Shown in pieces: positions 31,351-43,029 of a DNA stretch of 64,000 nt. Each line of letters opens with the position of its first letter. Positions within the stretch are counted from its first letter, which is position 1. Below the pieces are notes generated by a model. It was not told the DNA's origin, did no database searches, and saw nothing but the letters and a program-made list of their open reading frames with translations. The position numbers and the translations under genes are program-made. Source of the stretch: Pseudomonas delhiensis (GTDB lineage: Bacteria > Pseudomonadota > Gammaproteobacteria > Pseudomonadales > Pseudomonadaceae). The DNA lies in assembly GCF_900187975.1 (NCBI RefSeq), contig NZ_FZPC01000005.1:124001-188000 (forward strand), in the 5' to 3' direction.

Positions 31351-31815
31351 CTAGTGGCCGTTCTGCACTTCCACGACTATCTGGTACAGCGCGTCGCCAT
31401 CGCTCGCGCGGCGCAGGCGGTCGCGCACCTCGGAACGGTCGAGCATGGAGGCGATCTGGCGCAGCAGCTCCAGGTGCTCCTCGGTGGCCGCTTCGGGTAC
31501 CAGCAGGACGAACAGCAGGTCGACCGGGGCGCCGTCGAGGGCGTCGAAGTCCACCGGTGCATCGAGGTGAAGGATGGCGCTGATCGGCGCCTTGCAGCCG
31601 GTCAGGCGGCAGTGGGGAATGGCGATGCCATTGCCGAAGCCGGTGGAGCCCAGGCGTTCGCGGGCCACCAGGCTTTCGAAGATGTCTTGCGCGTCGAGGC
31701 CGGGAAGGTCTTTCACGACCAGGTTGGCGATCTGTTCGAGTACGCGCTTCTTGCTGCCGCCCGGCACGTTCACCAGGGAACGGCCGGGGGACAGGATCTG
31801 CTCAAGTCGGATCAT
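31351..31815 (-). CDS. ptsN: Nitrogen regulatory EIIA protein PtsN
   Basis: PtsN (EIIA-Ntr), 154 residues, the output of the nitrogen PTS; its phosphorylation state affects potassium transport and many sigma-54-linked processes. The active His68 lies in G-I-A-I-P-H-C-R-L, with the family blocks G-F-G-N-G and L-L-F-V-L-L-V-P. It is placed 12 bp after hpf on the minus strand. Confidence 0.96.
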   Translation of the reverse strand: MIRLEQILSPGRSLVNVPGGSKKRVLEQIANLVVKDLPGLDAQDIFESLVARERLGSTGFGNGIAIPHCRLTGCKAPISAILHLDAPVDFDALDGAPVDLLFVLLVPEAATEEHLELLRQIASMLDRSEVRDRLRRASDGDALYQIVVEVQNGH

Positions 31816-31827
31816 AGGGGAGGGGGG

Positions 31828-32136
31828 TTAGCGGACTCCAACGCCCTGTTGGCGTTCGAGGTACTTTTCCTTGTGTTTGATCAGTTGGCGGTCGAGTTTG
31901 TCGGTCAGCAGGTCGATGGCTGCGTACATGTCTTCATGTTCGGCGCAGGCCACCACTTCGCCACCGGCGATGTGCAGGGTGGCCTCGATGCGCTGTTTCA
32001 GCTTTTCGACCTCCATGATGACCTGAACATTGGTGATCTTGTCGAAGTGGCGCTCCAGTCGGCCGAGTTTCTCGCCGACGTAGTCGCGCAGGGCGTCGGT
32101 CACATCCAGTTGATGTCCACTGATGTTGACTTGCAT
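31828..32136 (-). CDS. hpf: Ribosome hibernation-promoting factor, short form
   Basis: HPF, 102 residues, short form. It binds the 30S A/P sites in stationary phase and promotes 70S dimerisation together with other factors. Family sequence is clear: M-Q-V-N-I-S-G-H-Q-L-D-V-T at the N-terminus, I-T-N-V-Q-V-I-M-E-V, and D-M-Y-A-A-I-D-L-L-T-D-K-L-D-R-Q. AAGGAG precedes the ATG. It follows rpoN, as is typical in proteobacteria. Confidence 0.96.
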   Translation of the reverse strand: MQVNISGHQLDVTDALRDYVGEKLGRLERHFDKITNVQVIMEVEKLKQRIEATLHIAGGEVVACAEHEDMYAAIDLLTDKLDRQLIKHKEKYLERQQGVGVR

Positions 32137-32212
32137 ACCGCTTTCTCCTTATTGCCCGTGTATAAGTGGCAGGTTATGGGGCCTGCCGCCGGAACACCTT
32201 GGCTTGGGTCAA

Positions 32213-33715
32213 TCAGACCAGTCGCTTGCGCTCGCTCGACGGAGCTATCCCGAGGGATTCCCGGTACTTGGCGACTGTCCGACGTGCCACTTGAATGCCC
32301 TGTGCCTCCAGTAAACCAGCGATCTTGCTGTCGCTCAACGGCTTTTTCGGACTTTCTGCCGCGACCAGTTTCTTGATGATGGCGCGGATCGCCGTGGACG
32401 AGCATTCGCCGCCCTCGGAGGTGCTGACGTGGCTGGAGAAGAAGTACTTCAGCTCGAAGATGCCACGCGGGGTGTGCATGAATTTCTGCGTGGTGACCCG
32501 CGAGATGGTCGACTCGTGCATGCCCACCGCCTCGGCGATGTCATGCAGGACCAGCGGCTTCATGGCCTCCTCGCCGTACTCGAGGAAGCCGCGCTGGTGC
32601 TCGACGATCTGCGTCGCCACCTTCATCAGCGTCTCGTTGCGGCTCTGCAGGCTCTTGATGAACCAGCGGGCTTCCTGCAGCTGGTTGCGCATGAAGGTGT
32701 TGTCGGCGCTGGAGTCGGCGCGGCGCACCAGGCCGGCGTACTGCGAATTGACGCGCAGGCGCGGCACCGCTTCCTGGTTCAGTTCCACCAGCCAGCGCTC
32801 GTTGTGCTTGCGCACTATCACGTCCGGTACCACGTACTCGGCCTCGCCGGACTCGATCTGCGAGCCCGGGCGCGGGTGCAGCGACTGGATCAGCTCGATG
32901 GTCTCGCGCAGCTCGTCTTCCTTGAGCTTCATGCGCCGCATCAGCTGGGTGTAGTCGCGGCTGCCGAGCAGGTCGAGGTGGTCGGCGACCAGGCGCAGGG
33001 CCTCGTTCAGCAAGTGGGTGTTGGCGGGCATCTGGCGCAACTGCAGCAGCAGGCATTCGCGCAGGTTGCGCGCGCCGACGCCGGCCGGCTCCATCTGCTG
33101 GATGCGCCGCAGCACCACTTCCACCTCGTCCATCTCGACGTCCAGCTCGGGGTCGAGGGAGACGAGGATGTCCTCCAGGGACTCCTCCAGGTAGCCGTCG
33201 TCGTTGATGCCGTCGATGATGCTGAGGGCGATCAGGCGGTCGGTGTCGGACATGGGGGAGAGGTTCAGCTGCCACAGCAGGTGGCTCTGCAGGCTCTCGC
33301 CGGCGGAGGTGCGGGCGGTGAAGTCCCACTCGTCGTCGTCGTTGCTGGGCAGGCTGCTGGCGCTGGTCTGGTAGACGTCTTCCCAGGCGGTGTCGACCGG
33401 CAGTTCGTTGGGGATGCGCTCGGCCCACTGGTCCTCGTCCAGGCTATCGGCGCTGGGCGTGGTGGTTTCCTGGTAGCTTTCGCTCTGCGAGTTGACGCTG
33501 GTGTTGGCGGGGGTTTCCGCGCCTTCGGCGTAGGGGTCGCTAGCGTCGAAGTCGTCGCCTTCTTCCTGGCGCTCGAGCATCGGGTTGGATTCCAGCGCCT
33601 CCTGGATCTCCTGTTGCAGGTCCAGGGTGGAGAGTTGGAGCAGTCGGATGGCCTGTTGCAGCTGCGGGGTCATCGTCAGCTGCTGGCCCATCTTGAGGAC
33701 AAGCGATGGTTTCAT
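32213..33715 (-). CDS. rpoN: RNA polymerase sigma-54 factor
   Basis: RpoN, 500 residues. Region I is the Gln/Leu-rich N-terminus ([15 protein letters not shown]) that contacts activators; an acidic region II follows (E-E-G-D-D-F-D to D-D-D-E-W), then the core-binding domain, the helix-turn-helix and the RpoN box [10 protein letters not shown] (477-486), which reads the -24 element. It directs nitrogen, motility and many virulence genes. The next upstream gene on the strand is lptB, 213 bp away. Confidence 0.98.
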   Translation of the reverse strand: MKPSLVLKMGQQLTMTPQLQQAIRLLQLSTLDLQQEIQEALESNPMLERQEEGDDFDASDPYAEGAETPANTSVNSQSESYQETTTPSADSLDEDQWAERIPNELPVDTAWEDVYQTSASSLPSNDDDEWDFTARTSAGESLQSHLLWQLNLSPMSDTDRLIALSIIDGINDDGYLEESLEDILVSLDPELDVEMDEVEVVLRRIQQMEPAGVGARNLRECLLLQLRQMPANTHLLNEALRLVADHLDLLGSRDYTQLMRRMKLKEDELRETIELIQSLHPRPGSQIESGEAEYVVPDVIVRKHNERWLVELNQEAVPRLRVNSQYAGLVRRADSSADNTFMRNQLQEARWFIKSLQSRNETLMKVATQIVEHQRGFLEYGEEAMKPLVLHDIAEAVGMHESTISRVTTQKFMHTPRGIFELKYFFSSHVSTSEGGECSSTAIRAIIKKLVAAESPKKPLSDSKIAGLLEAQGIQVARRTVAKYRESLGIAPSSERKRLV

Positions 33716-33900
33716 GGCTGGAACTTGGCACCTTGTTCGCTGGCGTGTAGTGCGCCATATCCACGACTACGGGCGCCAGGGCCGAAGCTCCGGAACGCCG
33801 CTAGGAAGCAAATTATATGCCTGAATTCTCGGACTTTGCCTAGGGCGTTTACGCATAAATCTGATGTCGGTCGGTCGGGCCGACGTGAGGGGCTGCCTGC

Positions 33901-33919
33901 GCCCCGGCGCAAGGCCGGG
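33901..33919 (-). terminator. Possible terminator hairpin after lptB
   Basis: A GC-rich hairpin (ccccggc-cttgc-gccgggg on the minus strand) begins 10 bp after the lptB stop. There is no T-run, so termination is uncertain. The remaining ~180 bp up to rpoN is AT-richer (aattatatgcctgaattc near 33810) and probably holds the rpoN promoter. Confidence 0.4.
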
Positions 33920-33928
33920 GCGTGGGGC

Positions 33929-34653
<725 letters not shown>

Positions 34654-34654
<1 letters not shown>

Positions 34655-35190
34655 CACTGGGCTTGATCCTGCTTCTTCTTGGGCTGGATGACCATGTCGA
34701 TGCGCGGGCGCGGGGTGGTCACCTGGGTGCCCGTGGCGCGGCCGGCGTTGACGATCTGCCGTTCGGTATCGTAGACGACCTTCTCGCCTTCGAAGGTGTT
34801 GCCTTCCTGGATCACCTTGGCCTGGTCGATCAGGATCACCCGGTTCTGGGTGACGAAGTACTGGATGGTCAGGCCGTAGGCCTTGGTGATTTCCTTTTCC
34901 GGCGCCGGCTTCTGCTCGAAGTAGGCGGGCTTGCCGACCGAGGTGACCACCTCGATCTCGCCGTCCTTGTTCTGCTTGAGGGTGACGGTGTTGCCGGTCA
35001 GCTTCATGCTGCCCTGGGTCACCACCACGTCGCCGCGGTAGACCGCGACGCCCTGCTTGTCGTCCAGCTCGGCGCTGTCGGCCTGCACGCGGATCGGTTG
35101 TTCGCGATCGGTCGGCAGCGCCCAGCTTGCGCTGCTGCCCAGGCTGGCGACGAGGCCGAGGAAAAGGGGGAAGGTTTTAACGAACCTCAT
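34654..35190 (-). CDS. lptA: LPS transport periplasmic protein LptA (LptH)
   Basis: LptA, called LptH in P. aeruginosa, 178 residues, the periplasmic bridge that passes LPS from LptC to LptD. It has a signal peptide ending A-S-W-A-L, then the OstA-like beta-jellyroll ([23 protein letters not shown]). The Lys/Gln-rich tail is typical. Its start lies inside lptC (14-bp overlap) and its stop inside the lptB start. Confidence 0.95.
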
Positions 35191-35746
35191 GCTGACCTCT
35201 TACGTTGGACAGCAGGGTCATCCGGCTGTCTTTCAGATACGCTTTCATGCCTACCGCCGTGGTCACCCCTTGGGGCTCGGTGATCTTAACGGGTTGACTG
35301 GTCTCGGCATAATCCTTGTCCGGGAACACCGTCATGCGCGTGGTTGTGAGCAGCAGGGTGCGGTTCTGCGCGTCGGTGCGCTGGACCCGGACGTTGTCTA
35401 TCAGTTCGACCTGCTTGCCTTCCGGGCCCACCTCGGCGCGCACGCTCTGCACGTGCCACGGCTGCGGCTGGCCCTCGCGGAAGAAGAACAGGTCCGGCGT
35501 GGTGACGTTGGTGACGTCGGTGGCCTTCATGTGTTCCAGCCGATCGGCGGTCATCTCGTAGGCCAGGCTGCCGTCCTCGCGGTACTGCAGGCTGTGGGCA
35601 TTGGCCGCGTAGAAGTCGATGGCGTCGTTGCTGGGCGTGACCTGGCGCTCGTTGAAGTCCAGGCGCACGTTCCAGTAGTAGCCCAGCGCGACCAGCAGGA
35701 CCGCGATCAGGGCGAGGAGGAGCTTCTGGCGAAGGGTCTTCGGCAT
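35177..35746 (-). CDS. lptC: LPS export system protein LptC
   Basis: LptC, 189 residues, a bitopic inner-membrane protein that receives LPS from LptB2FG and hands it to LptA. One N-terminal helix (L-L-L-A-L-I-A-V-L-L-V-A-L-G-Y-Y-W) anchors a periplasmic beta-jellyroll domain. It lies 8 bp after kdsC and overlaps lptA by 14 bp, so kdsD-kdsC-lptC-lptA-lptB form one operon. Confidence 0.95.
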   Translation of the reverse strand: MPKTLRQKLLLALIAVLLVALGYYWNVRLDFNERQVTPSNDAIDFYAANAHSLQYREDGSLAYEMTADRLEHMKATDVTNVTTPDLFFFREGQPQPWHVQSVRAEVGPEGKQVELIDNVRVQRTDAQNRTLLLTTTRMTVFPDKDYAETSQPVKITEPQGVTTAVGMKAYLKDSRMTLLSNVRGQHEVR

Positions 35747-35754
35747 ATCCGGCT

Positions 35755-36279
35755 CTACAGGTAGGCGCTCTGCGCCGCCTCGAGGTTGCCCTGGGCGCGC
35801 AGGATGAGTTCGCAGAATTCACGGGCCGCGCCTTCGCCGCCGCGCGCCTGGGTCACGCCGTGGGCGTGCTGGCGAACGAAGGCGTCGGCGCTGGCCACCG
35901 CCATGCCCAGGCCGACCCGGCGGATGACCGGAAGGTCGGGCAGGTCGTCGCCCAGGTAGGCGACCTGTTCATAGCCTAGCCCGAGTTCGGCGAGCAGTTG
36001 GTCGAGGACCACCAGCTTGTCCTCGCGGCCCTGGAACAGGTGCTCGATGCCCAGGTTCTGGGCGCGGCGCTCGACCACGGCGCTCTTGCGGCCGCTGATG
36101 ATGGCGGTGCGCACGCCCGAGGCGATGAGCATCTTGATGCCGTGGCCGTCGAGGGTGTTGAAGGTCTTGAACTCGCCGCCGTCGGGCAGGAAGTAGAGCT
36201 TGCCGTCGGTCAGCACGCCGTCCACGTCGAACACCGCCAGGCGCACGCCACTGGCGCGTTGCAGCAGGTCTGCGGTCAT
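35755..36279 (-). CDS. kdsC: 3-deoxy-D-manno-octulosonate 8-phosphate phosphatase KdsC
   Basis: KdsC, 174 residues, dephosphorylating KDO-8-phosphate to KDO for the LPS inner core. It is a small HAD phosphatase with the nucleophile motif D-V-D-G-V-L-T-D-G, motif II I-I-S-G-R-K-S and motif IV G-D-D-L-P-D-L. Its ATG follows the kdsD stop directly, which implies tight co-translation. Confidence 0.96.
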   Translation of the reverse strand: MTADLLQRASGVRLAVFDVDGVLTDGKLYFLPDGGEFKTFNTLDGHGIKMLIASGVRTAIISGRKSAVVERRAQNLGIEHLFQGREDKLVVLDQLLAELGLGYEQVAYLGDDLPDLPVIRRVGLGMAVASADAFVRQHAHGVTQARGGEGAAREFCELILRAQGNLEAAQSAYL

Positions 36280-37254
36280 TCAGATGACTCCGGCGCGGGT
36301 CAGGTCGTGGACGTGCAGCACGCCCACCGGGTGGTCGCCGCCGTCGACCACCACCAGGACGTTGATCTTGTGGTCGTCCATGATCTTCAGGGCTTCGGCG
36401 GCGAGCATGTCCGGGCGCACGGTCTTGCCGTGCACGGTCATCACCTGGTCGATGGTGGCCGTGCGCACGTCCACGCCCTTGTCCAGGGTGCGGCGCAGGT
36501 CGCCGTCGGTGAACACGCCGGCCAGGCGGCCGTCCTCGCCCAGGACGATGGTCATGCCCAGGCCCTTGCGGGTCATTTCCAGCAGGGCGCCGCTGAGCGA
36601 GGTGCCCGGGGAGACCTGCGGCAGTTCTTCACCCACGTGCATGATGTTTTCCACTTTCAGCAACAATCGCCGGCCCAGGGCGCCGCCCGGGTGGGAGAAG
36701 GCGAAGTCCTCGGCGGTGAAGCCGCGGGCCTCCAGCAGGGCCACGGCGAGGGCGTCGCCGAGCACCAGGGAGACGGTGGTGGAGGAGGTCGGCGCCAGGT
36801 TCAGCGAGCAGGCCTCGTGCTCGACGCTGGCGTCCAGGTTCACCGCGGCGGCCTTGGCCAGCGGCGACTCGGGGTTGCCGGTCATGCTCACCAGGGTGAT
36901 GCCCAGGCGCGCGATCAGCGGCAGCAGGGTGATGATCTCGACGGTGGAGCCGGAGTTGGACAGCGCCAGGACCACGTCGTCCCTGGTGATCATGCCCATG
37001 TCGCCGTGGCTGGCCTCGGCCGGGTGGACGAAGAACGCCGGGGTGCCGGTGCTGGCCAGGGTGGCGGCGATCTTGCGGCCGATGTGCCCGGACTTGCCCA
37101 TGCCGACCACCACCACGCGGCCCTTGCAGGCGAGCAGCAGCTCGCAGGCTCTGGAGAAATCGGCCCCGATGCGTGGCAGCAGGGCATCCACCGCATCGCG
37201 CTCGAGGCCGATGGTGCGTTGTGCCGACTGGATGAAATCGTGATTCTGGCTCAT
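36280..37254 (-). CDS. kdsD: D-arabinose 5-phosphate isomerase KdsD
   Basis: KdsD, 324 residues, converting ribulose 5-phosphate to arabinose 5-phosphate, the first step to KDO. N-terminal SIS domain (V-V-G-M-G-K-S-G-H-I-G-R-K, S-N-S-G-S-T-V-E) followed by two CBS domains. The ATG at 37254 was chosen by family length; the frame stays open to 38322 only as a shadow of mlaF. It heads the kds-lpt operon and is transcribed divergently from mla. Confidence 0.96.
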   Translation of the reverse strand: MSQNHDFIQSAQRTIGLERDAVDALLPRIGADFSRACELLLACKGRVVVVGMGKSGHIGRKIAATLASTGTPAFFVHPAEASHGDMGMITRDDVVLALSNSGSTVEIITLLPLIARLGITLVSMTGNPESPLAKAAAVNLDASVEHEACSLNLAPTSSTTVSLVLGDALAVALLEARGFTAEDFAFSHPGGALGRRLLLKVENIMHVGEELPQVSPGTSLSGALLEMTRKGLGMTIVLGEDGRLAGVFTDGDLRRTLDKGVDVRTATIDQVMTVHGKTVRPDMLAAEALKIMDDHKINVLVVVDGGDHPVGVLHVHDLTRAGVI

Positions 37255-37380
37255 GTTCCGATCGCGTGGGGCGAAGTGAAGGGCGAGATTATAACGGTAA
37301 AGCGGTCCGGGCTTCACCCTGCCGATACCGGATCTTGCGCACGCGAAGCTGAATCCGAGCTGAATCGCCGGTGGCGGCCC

Positions 37381-37410
37381 TTGGGCCGTCGCGCACGCCA
37401 GTGCTATAGT
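37381..37410 (+). promoter_or_regulatory. Candidate promoter of the mla operon
   Basis: TTGGGC (37381-37386) and TATAGT (37405-37410) are 18 bp apart, 87 bp before the mlaF start. The -10 match is strong, the -35 moderate. It lies in the 243-bp divergent gap with kdsD. Confidence 0.45.
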
Positions 37411-37497
37411 TCGCCGCCGTTCGGCCTGTCTTGCGTCACCGTGTTCCGGCGGTTCGACGGGGCATTGCAGGGACAGGGCCGTCATGCAAGGAGTTCT

Positions 37498-38307
37498 ATG
37501 AGCACCGATGAAAAATACGCTGTCGAGCTGAAGGGGGTTACCTTCAAGCGCGGTACCCGCGCCATCTTCGACAACGTGGATATCCGTATTCCGCGCGGCA
37601 AGGTCACCGGCATCATGGGGCCGTCCGGTTGTGGCAAGACCACCCTGCTGCGCCTGATCGCCGCACAGCTGCGCCCGGTCAGGGGCGACGTCATGGTCAA
37701 CGGGCAGAACCTGCCCAGGCTGGCCCGCGCCGACCTGTTCGACATGCGCAAGCAGTTCGGCGTGCTGTTCCAGAGCGGCGCGCTGTTCACCGACCTGGAC
37801 GTGTTCGAGAACGTCGCCTTCCCGCTGCGGGTGCACACCGACCTGCCCGAGGAGATGATCCGCGACATCGTCCTGATGAAGCTGCAGGCCGTGGGCCTGC
37901 GCGGCGCCGTCGAGCTGATGCCGGACGAGCTGTCCGGCGGCATGAAGCGCCGCGTGGCATTGGCCCGGGCGATCGCCCTGGACCCGCAGATCCTCATGTA
38001 CGACGAGCCTTTCGTCGGCCAGGACCCGATCGCCATGGGCGTGCTGGTGCGGCTGATCCGCCTGCTCAACGACGCCCTGGGCATCACCAGCATCGTGGTT
38101 TCCCACGACCTGGCGGAAACCGCCAGCATCGCCGACTACATCTACATCGTCGGCGACGGCAAGGTGCTGGGGCAGGGCACGCCGGCGGAGCTCAAGGAGC
38201 TCGACGATCCGCGCGTGCGCCAGTTCATGAAGGGCATCCCGGACGGTCCGGTGCCCTTCCACTATCCCGCGCGCGACTACCGCGCCGACCTGCTGGGGGA
38301 ACGCTGA
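37498..38307 (+). CDS. mlaF: Phospholipid ABC transporter ATP-binding protein MlaF
   Basis: MlaF (Ttg2A), 269 residues, the ATPase of the MlaFEDB complex that maintains outer-membrane lipid asymmetry. Walker A G-P-S-G-C-G-K-T (41-48), signature [14 protein letters not shown], Walker [19 protein letters not shown] precedes the ATG. Its stop overlaps the mlaE start (TGATG). Confidence 0.97.
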   Translation: MSTDEKYAVELKGVTFKRGTRAIFDNVDIRIPRGKVTGIMGPSGCGKTTLLRLIAAQLRPVRGDVMVNGQNLPRLARADLFDMRKQFGVLFQSGALFTDLDVFENVAFPLRVHTDLPEEMIRDIVLMKLQAVGLRGAVELMPDELSGGMKRRVALARAIALDPQILMYDEPFVGQDPIAMGVLVRLIRLLNDALGITSIVVSHDLAETASIADYIYIVGDGKVLGQGTPAELKELDDPRVRQFMKGIPDGPVPFHYPARDYRADLLGER

Positions 38308-39104
38308 TGCGCAAGACTTCACTGCTCGAGCGGATCCGCCTGCTCGGGCGGTCGGGCCTCGACGTGCTCGAGGCGCTCGGCCGTTCCACGCTGTTCCTCG
38401 GCCACGCCATGCTGGGCCGCCGGGTGCCCGGCGGCATGGGCCAGCTGCTGGTCAAGCAGCTGTACTCGGTGGGCGTGCTGTCGCTGGCGATCATCGTGGT
38501 TTCGGGCATCTTCATCGGCATGGTGCTGGCCCTGCAGGGCTACAACATCCTCAAGGACTATGGTTCCGAGCAGGCGGTGGGGCAGATGGTGGCCCTGACC
38601 CTGCTGCGCGAACTGGGCCCGGTGGTGACCGGCCTGCTGTTCGCCGGCCGCGCGGGTTCCGCGCTGACCGCCGAGATCGGCAACATGAAATCCACCGAGC
38701 AGCTTTCCAGCCTGGAGATGATCGGCGTCGACCCGCTGCGCTACGTGATCGCGCCGCGCCTGTGGGCCGGCTTCATCTCGATGCCGCTGCTGGCGGCGAT
38801 CTTCAGCGTGGTCGGCATCTGGGGCGGCGCCGCCGTCGCCATCGACTGGCTGGGCGTATACGAGGGCTCCTTCTGGTCGAACATGCAGAACAGCGTGCAA
38901 TTCGGCGAGGATGTGCTCAATGGCGTGATCAAGAGCGTGGTGTTCGCCTTCGTTGTGACCTGGATCGCCGTGTTCCAGGGCTATGACTGCGAGCCGACCT
39001 CCGAAGGGATCAGCCGCGCGACGACTCGAACCGTGGTCTATGCCTCCCTGGCGGTACTGGGGCTGGACTTCATACTGACCGCTTTGATGTTTGGAGACTT
39101 CTGA
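38307..39104 (+). CDS. mlaE: Phospholipid ABC transporter permease MlaE
   Basis: MlaE (Ttg2B), 265 residues, the inner-membrane permease. It has about five to six helices (for example [19 protein letters not shown]) and the family block [18 protein letters not shown]. Start and stop both overlap neighbouring genes (TGATG), which fits stoichiometric expression. Confidence 0.96.
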   Translation: MRKTSLLERIRLLGRSGLDVLEALGRSTLFLGHAMLGRRVPGGMGQLLVKQLYSVGVLSLAIIVVSGIFIGMVLALQGYNILKDYGSEQAVGQMVALTLLRELGPVVTGLLFAGRAGSALTAEIGNMKSTEQLSSLEMIGVDPLRYVIAPRLWAGFISMPLLAAIFSVVGIWGGAAVAIDWLGVYEGSFWSNMQNSVQFGEDVLNGVIKSVVFAFVVTWIAVFQGYDCEPTSEGISRATTRTVVYASLAVLGLDFILTALMFGDF

Positions 39105-39580
39105 TGCAAACCCGCACCCTGGAAATCGGTGTAGGCCTGTTTCTTCTCGGCGGCCTGCTGGCCCTGCTGCTGCTGGCCCTGCGTGTCAGTGGACTGACCA
39201 TCGGGCATTCCACCGACACCTACCAGCTGTATGCCTACTTCGACAACGTCGCCGGCGTGACCGTGCGCGGCAAGGTGACCATGGCCGGCGTGACCATCGG
39301 CAAGGTGGTCGCCGTGGACCTGGACCACGACAGCTACCGTGGCCGGGTGACCATGGAGATCAACAAGAGCGTCAACAACCTGCCGGACGACTCCACCGCG
39401 TCTATCCTCACCGCAGGCCTGCTGGGCGAGAAATACATCGGCATCAGCGTCGGCGGCGACGACAAGATGCTCACCGACGGCGGGGTGATCCACGACACCC
39501 AGTCCGCGCTGGTGCTGGAAGACCTGATCGGCAAGTTCCTGTTGAACTCGGTCAACAAAGAAGAGCCCAAGAAGCAATGA
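39104..39580 (+). CDS. mlaD: Phospholipid ABC transporter MCE protein MlaD
   Basis: MlaD (Ttg2C), 158 residues. One N-terminal helix anchors a single MCE domain (Y-F-D-N-V-A-G-V-T-V-R-G-K-V-T-M-A-G-V-T-I-G-K-V). MCE domains form a hexameric ring with a lipid pore on the periplasmic side. It overlaps mlaE by one base. Confidence 0.96.
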   Translation: MQTRTLEIGVGLFLLGGLLALLLLALRVSGLTIGHSTDTYQLYAYFDNVAGVTVRGKVTMAGVTIGKVVAVDLDHDSYRGRVTMEINKSVNNLPDDSTASILTAGLLGEKYIGISVGGDDKMLTDGGVIHDTQSALVLEDLIGKFLLNSVNKEEPKKQ

Positions 39581-39600
39581 CGATGATGAGGATGAACGCC

Positions 39601-40260
39601 ATGCTGACTCTCCTGCGCCGCGGCCTGCTGGTCCTGCTCGCCGCGCTGCCGCTGATCGCCAACGCCAACGCCGCGCCCAATGCGCAGCAGGTGGTGCAGC
39701 AGACCGTCGACAACCTGCTGTCCGACCTCAAGGCCAACAGGCCGGCCTACCGCGCCGATCCCAAGCAGCTCTACGCCGCCCTGGACCGCATCCTCGGCCC
39801 GGTGGTGGACTCCGAGGGCATCGCCAAGGGCGTGATGACCGTCAAGTACTCGCGCCAGGCCACCCCGGAGCAGATCAAGCGCTTCGAGACGGTGTTCAAG
39901 AACAGCCTGATGCAGTTCTACGGCAACGCCCTGCTCGAGTACGACAACCAGGACATCCGCGTGCTGCCGTCCACCGGCAAGCAGGACCCGGAACGTTCCA
40001 GCGTGAACATGGAGATCCGCGACAGCAAGGGCACCGTCTATCCGGTGCAGTACACCATGGTCAACCAGTCGGGGACCTGGCGCCTGCGCAACGTGATCAT
40101 CAACGGCATCAACATCGGCAAGCTGTTCCGCGACCAGTTCGCCGACTCCATGCAGAAGAACGGCAACGACCTGGAGAAGACCATCGCCGGTTGGGACCAG
40201 GTGGTCGCCCATGCCAAGGACGCCGCCAAGGGCAACCCGGACGAGGGCGGCGCGCAATGA
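39601..40260 (+). CDS. mlaC: Phospholipid-binding periplasmic protein MlaC
   Basis: MlaC (Ttg2D), 219 residues from the chosen start, a periplasmic shuttle carrying phospholipid between the OM MlaA complex and MlaD. Signal peptide ending N-A-N-A-A-P; Tol-Tol_Ttg2 domain (L-L-S-D-L-K-A-N-R, F-E-T-V-F-K-N-S-L-M-Q-F-Y, Y-T-M-V-N-Q-S-G-T-W-R-L-R-N-V). In-frame ATGs at 39577, 39583, 39586 and 39592 are possible. I prefer 39601 because GAGG lies nine bases upstream and the signal peptide then has normal length. 39577 would overlap the mlaD stop. Confidence 0.93.
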   Translation: MLTLLRRGLLVLLAALPLIANANAAPNAQQVVQQTVDNLLSDLKANRPAYRADPKQLYAALDRILGPVVDSEGIAKGVMTVKYSRQATPEQIKRFETVFKNSLMQFYGNALLEYDNQDIRVLPSTGKQDPERSSVNMEIRDSKGTVYPVQYTMVNQSGTWRLRNVIINGINIGKLFRDQFADSMQKNGNDLEKTIAGWDQVVAHAKDAAKGNPDEGGAQ

Positions 40261-40568
40261 GTGGCGCCGCCAGCATCAGCGAGGGCGCGGCCGGCGAGCT
40301 GCGCCTGGCCGGTGTGCTCGACTACCGCAGCGGCGCGCAGCTGCGCGAGCAGGGCAAGGCCCTGATCGCCGCGAGCGGCGCCCAGCAACTGGTGGTGGAC
40401 TGCTCGGCGGTGGAGAAATCCAGCAGCGTCGGCCTGTCGCTGCTGCTGGCCTTCCTGCGCGATGCCCAAGAGGCGGGCAAGAGCCTGCAGATCCGCGGCC
40501 TGCCCAAGGACATGCAGGACATCGCCAAGGTCAGCGACCTCGACGGCATCCTGCCGCTGCAGGGCTGA
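40257..40568 (+). CDS. mlaB: STAS-domain protein MlaB
   Basis: MlaB, 103 residues, a cytoplasmic STAS-domain subunit that binds and activates MlaF. The STAS core includes L-R-L-A-G-V-L-D-Y, L-V-V-D-C-S-A-V-E and K-S-S-S-V-G-L-S-L-L, where the conserved Ser/Thr of STAS regulators falls. The ATG at 40257 overlaps the mlaC stop (ATGA). A terminator-like hairpin follows. Confidence 0.94.
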   Translation: MSGAASISEGAAGELRLAGVLDYRSGAQLREQGKALIAASGAQQLVVDCSAVEKSSSVGLSLLLAFLRDAQEAGKSLQIRGLPKDMQDIAKVSDLDGILPLQG

Positions 40569-40580
40569 CCGGGGCGGTCG

Positions 40581-40637
40581 AAAGCCCCTCCGTCCGCGAC
40601 TTCCCCTGGCGGGGTTCGCAGGCGGGGGGCTTTTTTG
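40581..40637 (+). terminator. Terminator of the mla operon
   Basis: aagcccc ... ggggctt pairs across an inner hairpin (ttcccctggcgggg) and is followed by tttttt. It separates mlaFEDCB from ibaG-murA. Confidence 0.75.
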
Positions 40638-40682
40638 TATCATTGCCGGCCCGCGCGCGTTGAGCGCCGATCGAGGTCGAGC

Positions 40683-42207
<1,525 letters not shown>

Positions 42208-42219
42208 GGCTGACCAGAC

Positions 42220-42855
42220 ATGCTGACCATCGCCCTGTCCAAGGGCCGGATCCTCGATGACACCCTGCCGCTGCTCGCAGCGGCGGGCATAGTGCCGACC
42301 GAGAACCCGGACAAGAGCCGCAAGCTGATCATCCCCACCAGCCTCGACGACGTGCGCCTGCTGATCGTCCGCGCCACCGACGTGCCGACCTACGTCGAGC
42401 ACGGCGCCGCCGACCTCGGCGTGGCCGGTAAGGACGTGCTGCTGGAATACGGCGGCCAGGGGCTGTACGAGCCGCTGGACCTGAAGATCGCCAACTGCAA
42501 GCTGATGACCGCCGGCGCGGTCGGCGCGCCCGAGCCCAAGGGGCGCCTGCGGGTGGCCACCAAGTTCGTCAACGTCGCCAAGCGCTACTACGCCGAGCAG
42601 GGCCGCCAGGTCGAGGTGATCAAGCTGTACGGCTCCATGGAGCTGGCGCCGCTGGTCGGCCTGGCCGACAAGATCATCGACGTGGTCGACACCGGCAACA
42701 CCCTGCGCGCCAACGGCCTGGAGCCCCAGGAACTGATCGCCCACATCAGCTCGCGGCTGATCGTCAACAAGGCCTCGATGAAGATGCAGCACGCGCGCAT
42801 CCAGGCCCTGATCGACACCCTGCGCGACGCCGTCGAGGCGCGACACCGTCACTGA
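42220..42855 (+). CDS. hisG: ATP phosphoribosyltransferase, short form
   Basis: HisG, 211 residues, the first enzyme of histidine synthesis. It is the short form without the C-terminal regulatory domain and therefore needs HisZ, which is not in this window. Signatures: [35 protein letters not shown] 174-bp gap separates it from hisD. Confidence 0.97.
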   Translation: MLTIALSKGRILDDTLPLLAAAGIVPTENPDKSRKLIIPTSLDDVRLLIVRATDVPTYVEHGAADLGVAGKDVLLEYGGQGLYEPLDLKIANCKLMTAGAVGAPEPKGRLRVATKFVNVAKRYYAEQGRQVEVIKLYGSMELAPLVGLADKIIDVVDTGNTLRANGLEPQELIAHISSRLIVNKASMKMQHARIQALIDTLRDAVEARHRH

Positions 42856-43029
42856 TGCCCACCGCGGCCCTGCGCCGCGGCAGTGACCGCCAGGGATGGC
42901 GGAAATGCCGAAAACGCAGGGAGCTTTTTTCGGCCCTATCCGTGTCATAGCCAAATTTTCTCGGGTGCCCGCACGGTGGGCTTGCTAGTCTAGCGGCGCC
43001 CGAGATCACGCCAATTAAAGAGGCCAGCT